Part shown: positions 58,585 to 64,000 of the stretch, one piece after another | Position numbering within the stretch: the first letter of the stretch is position 1 | How the letters are laid out: each line of letters opens with the position of its first letter | DNA from: Bacillota bacterium | Lineage (GTDB): Bacteria > Bacillota > Clostridia > Acetivibrionales > DTU013 | Direction of reading: 5' to 3' | Length of the DNA stretch: 64,000 bases | NCBI GenBank assembly: GCA_023411575.1 | Contig: JAEYOP010000009.1 | Span: 62,001 to 126,000, forward strand | Position numbers and translations under genes: made by a program | The notes under the pieces: generated by a model | What the model was told of the DNA's origin: nothing | Seen by the model: the letters and a program-made list of their open reading frames with translations, nothing else | Databases searched by the model: none

Positions 58585-59532
58585 GTGTCAAAAAAAATTC
58601 TTATTACGGCAAAATCTTTTAGAGAGCATAAAAATGAAGTTTACCCTCTGATTTTCGCCAAAGGCTATGAGATTCTTGAGAATAGAACCGGCCGTACACT
58701 TACTGAAAATGAGATTATTGAACTGGCGGAAAAGGATGTAGTGGGCATCATAGTAGGTATTGATCCGCTATCCGGAAAGGTGATGGAGAAATGCAAGGAT
58801 TTGAAAGCTATATCGAAATATGGCGTCGGTATGGATAATATTGATCTGGACAGGGCAAAAGCGCTGGGTATTTCTGTAAGAAATGCGGCAGGAACAAATA
58901 AGATCTCGGTTGCTGAGCTGGCTATTGCTCTCATGCTTTCGCTTTCCCGAAAGATACCTGAAACGACCGCCCGTGTTAAATCAGGTTCCTGGGACAGAAG
59001 CATTGGTATGGAAATGACAGGAAAGAAACTTGGGCTCGTCGGATGCGGACAGATCGGAAAAGAGGTGGCAAAAAGGGCGAAAGGCCTGATGATGGAGATA
59101 GCGGTATTTGATCCGTTTTTAGACGATGAATGCTTTATGGAAAGGTATAGTGTCTGCCGATATACGAATCTTAAGGCACTGTTTTCGGATTGTGACATTT
59201 TGTCGCTTCATATTCCGGCGATACCTGAGACAAAAAGTATTGTCAACAGGGAGAGCCTAAGCTGGATGAAGCCTACCGCCTTTTTGATAAACACTTCACG
59301 AGGGGAATTGGTAGATGAAGCCGCTTTGTATGAGGCTCTTTCGTTCGGAAAAATCGCAGGGGCTGCGCAGGATGTGTTTTCAGCTGAGCCTCCGGCGGCC
59401 GGTGAAAAGCTGCTGAAGCTTGACAATTTTATTCTGACATCGCATATAGGCGCGTACACAAGAGAAGCGATAATAAACATGGCCATGGTATCCACCTGCA
59501 ATCTTCTTGAGATGATTGAAAAAAATGATTGA
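58585..59532 (+). CDS. D-isomer 2-hydroxyacid dehydrogenase
   Basis: 315 residues. NAD-binding 'LGLVGCGQIGKEVAKRA' (GxGxxG), catalytic Arg in 'LINTSRGELVDE', Glu near 'DVFSAEPPAAGE' and His in 'TSHIGAYTREA', the SerA/phosphoglycerate-dehydrogenase pattern but without regulatory domains. Substrate unknown; it could act on a 2-keto or 2-hydroxy sugar acid. GTG start at 58585 with GGAAGGTG before it. It overlaps the next gene by 8 bp. Confidence 0.87.
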   Translation: MSKKILITAKSFREHKNEVYPLIFAKGYEILENRTGRTLTENEIIELAEKDVVGIIVGIDPLSGKVMEKCKDLKAISKYGVGMDNIDLDRAKALGISVRNAAGTNKISVAELAIALMLSLSRKIPETTARVKSGSWDRSIGMEMTGKKLGLVGCGQIGKEVAKRAKGLMMEIAVFDPFLDDECFMERYSVCRYTNLKALFSDCDILSLHIPAIPETKSIVNRESLSWMKPTAFLINTSRGELVDEAALYEALSFGKIAGAAQDVFSAEPPAAGEKLLKLDNFILTSHIGAYTREAIINMAMVSTCNLLEMIEKND

Positions 59533-60523
59533 CACAAGAGACAGAAGCGATTGTCCACGATGCATTGTTACCGTGAAGGGGATAATGGAGAATAATTCTC
59601 TTGGATTTTGTCAAAGCCATGAGCATCTTTTTATTGCCGAAGGGCAGCCGGCAAAGGTGAATCCTGCACTCAAGCTGGATGATTTCAACAAGACTCTGGA
59701 GGAACTGCGCTTTTACAAAAGAGCAGGGGGAATGAGCCTGGTTGATGCTCAGCCTGTAGGGTGCGGCAGGATGGCCGATTACCTCTATGCGGCTTCGGTA
59801 GAAAGCGGAATTAATATCATTGCATCGACAGGGTTTCAAAAACTGATATTTTACCCGGAAAACCATTGGATATATACCTTCAGTGAAGAACAGCTGGCCG
59901 ATATTTTCATTGCCGAATTGACCGCCGGTATGTATGTAAATGCGGATAACGGGATTCCCAAGCAAACGATAGGATCATTGGCAGGCGTTATTAAAACGGC
60001 TTCGGACAAAGATGGCATCACGGGGAAATACAAGACGCTTTTTGCAGCGGCAGCCAAGGCTTCTGTTTCAACCGGGACACCTGTTATCAGCCACACAGAA
60101 ATGGGAACCGGCGGATTGGAACAGGCTGAATTGTTCCTGAGTAGCGGTATTCCGGCCGATTCGATCATCCTATGCCATCTCGACCGGAATCTTGGGAAGA
60201 GAGAACAATGCACAAGTGTGGCTGAGAAGGGTGTCTTTTTAGAATTCGATACCATCGGAAGGGATAAATACCATTCGGATGAGGATGAAATGAGGTTTCT
60301 GGCGGAAATGGTTTCAAAAGGCTTCGAAGACAGAATTCTCCTGGGGCTGGACACGACACGGGACCGTTTTAAAAGCTATGGCGGGGGTCTCGGACTTGAT
60401 TTTCTCATGCAGAGCTTTCTGCCTCGCCTGAGGCAATATGGCTTGGGAGAAGAAACGATTGAAAAGTTTATGATAAAAAATCCGGCAAAGGCTTTTTCAA
60501 AGTATGGAATAAAAAACCAGTGA
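59525..60523 (+). CDS. phosphotriesterase-like metal hydrolase (lactonase group)
   Basis: 332 residues, a (beta/alpha)8 amidohydrolase. The HxH motif is in 'SHEHLFI', further metal ligands are in 'SHTEMG' and 'CHLDRN', and the final Asp is in 'LLGLDTTRD'. Several bacterial members (COG1735) hydrolyse phosphorylated sugar lactones rather than phosphotriesters, which fits a sugar-acid operon. The lysine bridging the metals is probably in the 150-180 region, not resolved here. Start at ATG 59525. Confidence 0.85.
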   Translation: MIDTRDRSDCPRCIVTVKGIMENNSLGFCQSHEHLFIAEGQPAKVNPALKLDDFNKTLEELRFYKRAGGMSLVDAQPVGCGRMADYLYAASVESGINIIASTGFQKLIFYPENHWIYTFSEEQLADIFIAELTAGMYVNADNGIPKQTIGSLAGVIKTASDKDGITGKYKTLFAAAAKASVSTGTPVISHTEMGTGGLEQAELFLSSGIPADSIILCHLDRNLGKREQCTSVAEKGVFLEFDTIGRDKYHSDEDEMRFLAEMVSKGFEDRILLGLDTTRDRFKSYGGGLGLDFLMQSFLPRLRQYGLGEETIEKFMIKNPAKAFSKYGIKNQ

Positions 60524-60587
60524 CGTTTTGTAACGATTGAGACATCCATTATATAACAGATATATAACAGAAGCAGGAGTGACTTTC

Positions 60588-61550
60588 ATGAATTTACCGG
60601 AAAAAGCAGTACGGCCCACAATGTATTTTATTGGCGTAACAACTGCGGAATCTTCGATTATGAAACTTTTTCCCCTTTGGACAAAGGCCCTGAGTTTAGG
60701 AGACGCAGTAATCAAGGGGATTGATGTTGAAATACATGCTAAGCCCGAAACATACAGGCAGATCGTCGAGTTTATTAAAAATGATGAATTATCCATGGGA
60801 GCCCTTGTCACCACACACAAGATAGACCTTTATGAAGCGGCCAAGGATCAATTCGAATATCTGGATCCCTACGCCCGCATGTTCGGAGAGCTTTCTTCGA
60901 TATCAAAGAAGAACGGAAAGCTCGAGGGATATGCAAAGGACCCAATTTCCAGCGGACTTTCAATGGAAGCATTTATTCCTCCCGATTACTGGAAAGAGCA
61001 TGGAGGCGAAGTATTCGTACTAGGAGCCGGGGGAAGTGCAATCGCCATTATCTCCCATCTCTTCGACAAGATAAGAGCTGGAGCTAACATTCCTTCCGGA
61101 CTGGTCATATGCAATAGAAGTCTCCCCAGACTGGAAAAGATAAAAAGGATGGCCGAAACGATAAATCCCGACGTACCGAAGGATTTTGTCCTTGCGCCGG
61201 AGCCGGGTATCAGCGATGAAGTACTTAGAAAGTTAAAGCCGTATTCCGTGATAGTAAATGCAACAGGGCTCGGAAAAGACAGACCGGGTTCCCCATTGTC
61301 CGATTCCTGCGAATTCCCGGAGAACAGTATTATTTGGGAATTGAACTACAGGGGAAAACTCGATTTTATGCATCAGGCTTTAAAGCAAAAAGAAGCGAAA
61401 AAGCTGCAGGTCGAGGACGGATGGTTCTATTTTATACATGGATGGACGCAGGTCATTGCCGAGGTTTTTCATATCGATATCACGGGGGAAAGATTTGACG
61501 AGTGCAAAACGATTGCCTATGAATTAAGAAAGAAAGGGCAAAGTATTTAG
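60588..61550 (+). CDS. shikimate dehydrogenase-like oxidoreductase
   Basis: 320 residues. A substrate domain with a catalytic-type lysine in 'ALVTTHKIDLYEAA' is followed by a Rossmann domain 'VFVLGAGGSAIAII' and 'VNATGLGKDRPGSP', as in the AroE family. It is longer than AroE (~270-290), with an insertion, and aroE-type context is lacking; it more likely acts on a sugar acid or cyclitol. ATG at 60588 after AGGAG. Confidence 0.83.
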   Translation: MNLPEKAVRPTMYFIGVTTAESSIMKLFPLWTKALSLGDAVIKGIDVEIHAKPETYRQIVEFIKNDELSMGALVTTHKIDLYEAAKDQFEYLDPYARMFGELSSISKKNGKLEGYAKDPISSGLSMEAFIPPDYWKEHGGEVFVLGAGGSAIAIISHLFDKIRAGANIPSGLVICNRSLPRLEKIKRMAETINPDVPKDFVLAPEPGISDEVLRKLKPYSVIVNATGLGKDRPGSPLSDSCEFPENSIIWELNYRGKLDFMHQALKQKEAKKLQVEDGWFYFIHGWTQVIAEVFHIDITGERFDECKTIAYELRKKGQSI

Positions 61551-61561
61551 GAGGCTATAAA

Positions 61562-62146
61562 ATGATCAGCAGCAGGAAAATCAAAACAAATCCATTCAGC
61601 ATACGATTCGACTTCGAAAGTGGTTTGTCCGATTCTGAAAAAACGACTTGCAGGCATCTTTCTGAGATGAGGGATATGTATGCAAATAAGGCGGCATATG
61701 AAAAGAGCGTAGAAGAGGGGGATAAGCTGGTATATGAATTCTACGAACTGAAACTTCAAAATACTTCAGAGAATCTCTTGTTTGGCACCAGTATTCTTTA
61801 TCCCGGAAAAGTGGGAAACGAGTATTTTATGACAAAAGGGCATTTTCATGCAATTCTTGATACCGCGGAAGTATACTACTGCCTTAGCGGGAATGGCCGC
61901 ATGCTTATGGAAAACCCGGAGGGCGAATGGGATATAAAGGATCTGGCGCGTGGAAGGGCGGTATATGTTCCAGGGAGATATGCGCATAGAAGTATCAATA
62001 TTGGAAATGAGCCGTTGGTGACCTTTTTTGTTTTCAGAGCAGATGCGGGCCACGATTATGGCACGATAGAAACGAAAGGATTCAGAAAACTGGTCATAGA
62101 GAACAGCGGAAATGTCGAAATCGTTGACAATCCAAACTGGAAATAG
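61562..62146 (+). CDS. cupin-type phosphoglucose isomerase-like protein
   Basis: 194 residues, the cupin family of archaeal glucose-6-phosphate isomerases. Metal ligands are in 'KGHFHAILDTAEVYYCLSG' (HxH...E) and 'GRYAHRSIN' (His). In this operon it could isomerise another aldose/ketose phosphate. Begins 11 bp after the dehydrogenase gene. Confidence 0.87.
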   Translation: MISSRKIKTNPFSIRFDFESGLSDSEKTTCRHLSEMRDMYANKAAYEKSVEEGDKLVYEFYELKLQNTSENLLFGTSILYPGKVGNEYFMTKGHFHAILDTAEVYYCLSGNGRMLMENPEGEWDIKDLARGRAVYVPGRYAHRSINIGNEPLVTFFVFRADAGHDYGTIETKGFRKLVIENSGNVEIVDNPNWK

Positions 62147-62179
62147 CTTAAACATTATTTGAAGCGGGAGAGGACAGAT

Positions 62180-63262
62180 ATGAGACATACTTCGGGATGG
62201 TCACTAAAAATTGCGGATACAATTATAGCGAGGTTTCAGGATCCGCTTGATTATCCTTACAATTCGTGGAGCTATCCGCATGGATTCATGCTATGGGGCA
62301 TGATAAAAATGTGGGAATATTCAGGCATTCAAAAATATTGCGATTATGCGATGCTTTTTGCCGAAAGAAGCGTAGACCAGGATGGTAATATAACGAGATA
62401 CAGAGGAAACAGCCTGGACGACATAATGGCCGCTTCGGTTATCGCTTGGGCATATGATAGGACGCATCTGGAGAAATACCGGAAGGCCTGCGATACGGTA
62501 AGGAAAACATTCGATTCTTACCCGCGGATGGCCGGAGGCGAATTTTGGCATGCCGACTGGGCTCCGAACGAAATGTGGGTGGACGGTCTTTTTATGGGAC
62601 AGATGTTTCTGACAAAGTACGCTCAATATATTGGCGACAGCAAGTATTGCTTCGACGAGGGGGCCAGACAGCTGATGATGGTTTACAACCATTGCAGTAA
62701 GGGGGATACGGGACTGCTGCTGCATGCTTGGAGTGAAAATGGGCAGCCCGCCTGGGCGGACCCTGAAACGGGCTGCTCACCCGAGGTGTGGAGCGAAGGG
62801 CTCGGGTGGTATGCGATGATGCTGGTGGAGTTTCTGGAGATCATGCCGAAGGATCATATTCACAGAGACAGGATCATCTGGCAACTCGAGAAATTGCTGA
62901 ATAGCTTAAAAAGCACGCAGGGTGCCCAAACGGGGCTATGGTATCAGGTGGTCGACAAAGGGGATCTGAAGGATAACTGGCAGGATTCTTCCGGGAGCTC
63001 TATGTTTGTATACACGGTGCGGAAGGCCATTGAGCTCGGGCTTGCAGATGAGGAAATCTACGGCCCTGTAGCCGACAGGGGGTACGAAGGAATCATTACC
63101 AAAGCCGTAATAAACAGCGAGGGGTTTGTCGACATCAATGATGCCTGCGACGGATTAGGCGTTCAAAACAATTATGATGCGTATATCAAATTTGAGAAAA
63201 CAATCAATGCAAAAGAGGCTGTGGCAGCATTTCTATGGGCAACCGGCATTATGGAGAAATAG
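62180..63262 (+). CDS. GH88/GH105-type unsaturated uronyl hydrolase
   Basis: 360 residues with an (alpha/alpha)6 barrel. The catalytic Asp is D135 in 'NEMWVDGLFMGQMFL', matching the YteR/YesR pattern, and 'PEVWSEGLGWYAMMLVE' and 'SSGSSMFVYTVRKAI' are further family signatures. Such enzymes cleave the terminal unsaturated uronic acid left by polysaccharide lyases (rhamnogalacturonan, glycosaminoglycan). No signal peptide, so cytosolic. ATG at 62180 follows GGGAGAGGA. Confidence 0.87.
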   Translation: MRHTSGWSLKIADTIIARFQDPLDYPYNSWSYPHGFMLWGMIKMWEYSGIQKYCDYAMLFAERSVDQDGNITRYRGNSLDDIMAASVIAWAYDRTHLEKYRKACDTVRKTFDSYPRMAGGEFWHADWAPNEMWVDGLFMGQMFLTKYAQYIGDSKYCFDEGARQLMMVYNHCSKGDTGLLLHAWSENGQPAWADPETGCSPEVWSEGLGWYAMMLVEFLEIMPKDHIHRDRIIWQLEKLLNSLKSTQGAQTGLWYQVVDKGDLKDNWQDSSGSSMFVYTVRKAIELGLADEEIYGPVADRGYEGIITKAVINSEGFVDINDACDGLGVQNNYDAYIKFEKTINAKEAVAAFLWATGIMEK

Positions 63263-63288
63263 TTATTGTCAAAGGGGGGCTGATCGCT

Positions 63289-64000
63289 GTGATTCAATTT
63301 GGTTTACGGGCACACGATTTTGGAAGGGCGTCTGCGGAGGAATTGGCTGCCAAAATATCGGAAAAAGGTTTCACGAACATACAGTTGACCGTTGAAGAAG
63401 CAATTGCAGGAATGGAAGATACGTTTGGGAAACTGAGCCCCGGATTAGCACGGTTTATTGGCGATGCTTTCCATAGAAAGAGCATACAAATCGGCGTGCT
63501 AAGCTGCTATATAAATCCTGTCGATCCGGATAAGGAAGCGAGAAGAAAGCAGATCAACCATTTTAAGGAATATGTCCGGTATGCCCGGGATTTTGGCTGC
63601 AGCATCGTCGCGACGGAAACCGGTTCGGTTAACAGGGACTTTTCCTTCCATCCTGAAAACCACGGTACGGAGGCCTTTAAGACATTTATCGGGAGTTTGG
63701 AAGAAATGGTCGCGGAAGCGGAGAAATTCGGCGTGCTCGTGGGGATTGAAGGCGTTGCGGCATTTGTCGTAAACTCTCCTGAGACGATCCGAAAAATGCT
63801 GGATACGGTTAAATCCAACCATCTGCAGATCATATTTGACCCCGTAAATTTATTGACGGTAGAGCATTATAGCGAATGCGATAAAATGATAGAGAAGTCT
63901 TTTGATCTTTTCGGCGATAGGATAGCGGCTTTTCATGCCAAGGACTTCATCGTTGAGAGCAATATGCTGAAGCCGGTTCAAATTGGACGGGGAATGATGA
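63289..64000 (+). CDS. sugar phosphate isomerase/epimerase (3' partial)
   Basis: 237 residues are visible before the window ends, with no stop codon. It is a xylose-isomerase-like TIM barrel (AP_endonuc_2 family): 'HDFGRASAEELAAKISEKGF', 'CSIVATETGSVNRDF', 'VGIEGV' and 'IIFDPVNLL' (metal-binding Glu and Asp) and 'FHAKDF'. GTG start at 63289 after GGGGGG. It continues the operon after 26 bp. Confidence 0.83.
   Translation, partial: MIQFGLRAHDFGRASAEELAAKISEKGFTNIQLTVEEAIAGMEDTFGKLSPGLARFIGDAFHRKSIQIGVLSCYINPVDPDKEARRKQINHFKEYVRYARDFGCSIVATETGSVNRDFSFHPENHGTEAFKTFIGSLEEMVAEAEKFGVLVGIEGVAAFVVNSPETIRKMLDTVKSNHLQIIFDPVNLLTVEHYSECDKMIEKSFDLFGDRIAAFHAKDFIVESNMLKPVQIGRGMM

Noticed and set aside
1..64000. 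tRNA, rRNA, CRISPR array, phage or transposase genes
   Set aside because: None was found on reading both strands; the repeats seen are fold-back elements without their own enzyme.

Overview
The window looks like chromosomal DNA of a spore-forming Firmicute of the class Clostridia with a mid-range G+C content. The support is the conserved order radA-disA-carD-yacL-ispD, a T-box in front of proS, a ydaO-type c-di-AMP riboswitch, a SleB-type cortex hydrolase, a GerMN lipoprotein, a cluster of small Clostridia-like membrane or sporulation proteins, strong AGGAGG ribosome binding sites, and sigma-A promoters of TTGACA-17-TATACT type. The genus cannot be fixed from the sequence alone.

Layout. 1-7.8 kb: the end of an AraC-type regulator, motAB, a processive family 2 glycosyltransferase, a J-domain protein, an acetyltransferase, a D-Ala-D-Ala ligase and a GH15-like hydrolase. 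7.9-18.5 kb: a fold-back repeat, then the radA-disA-carD-yacL-ispD block, an ABC-2 exporter pair (natAB-like), ispF in the opposite orientation, T-box plus proS, and a small membrane protein. 18.6-27.9 kb: a secreted SH3/CAP protein, then a mostly minus-strand stretch with an AraC/PAS regulator, a VWA protein, a macrodomain protein, a short-chain dehydrogenase, a pseudouridine synthase and a UbiB kinase, followed by a plus-strand HAD phosphatase. 28.0-42.2 kb: a c-di-AMP riboswitch with a peptidoglycan-binding protein; a YesMN-like two-component system next to a sugar ABC transporter; a 44-residue protein; araD, glpP, araM and an araL-like phosphatase; and tex. 43-45.8 kb: minus-strand cell-wall and sporulation-type genes. 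46-52.8 kb: a thioredoxin-reductase-like protein, a GT-C membrane glycosyltransferase, a UbiA-family prenyltransferase, an AT-rich PIN toxin cassette bounded by a duplicated ubiA 3' end, and an ABC-F protein behind a leader-peptide attenuator. 53-57.5 kb: ykuK, an ArsR regulator, a GerMN lipoprotein and ywiB-argS. 57.7-64 kb: an AT-richer GntR-controlled catabolic operon that runs off the window.

How it fits together. DisA (9.5 kb) makes c-di-AMP, and the riboswitch at 28.0 kb is built to sense it in front of a cell-wall-binding protein. The sugar transporter, AraD, G1P dehydrogenase AraM and an AraL-like HAD phosphatase recall the Bacillus araABDLMNPQ set, here placed beside a two-component system. 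The terminal operon has two matching ATGTA-N2-TACAT palindromes, one before gntR and one before the first enzyme gene.

Most notable structure outside ordinary genes: a family of ~159-bp fold-back repeats (two full copies and one deleted copy) sitting at gene 3' ends; a second, unrelated fold-back element before radA; a toxin-antitoxin cassette flanked by two versions of the ubiA 3' end that differ only at synonymous sites plus one codon; and a transcription-attenuation leader before the ABC-F gene. No tRNA, rRNA, CRISPR array, transposase or integrase was seen.
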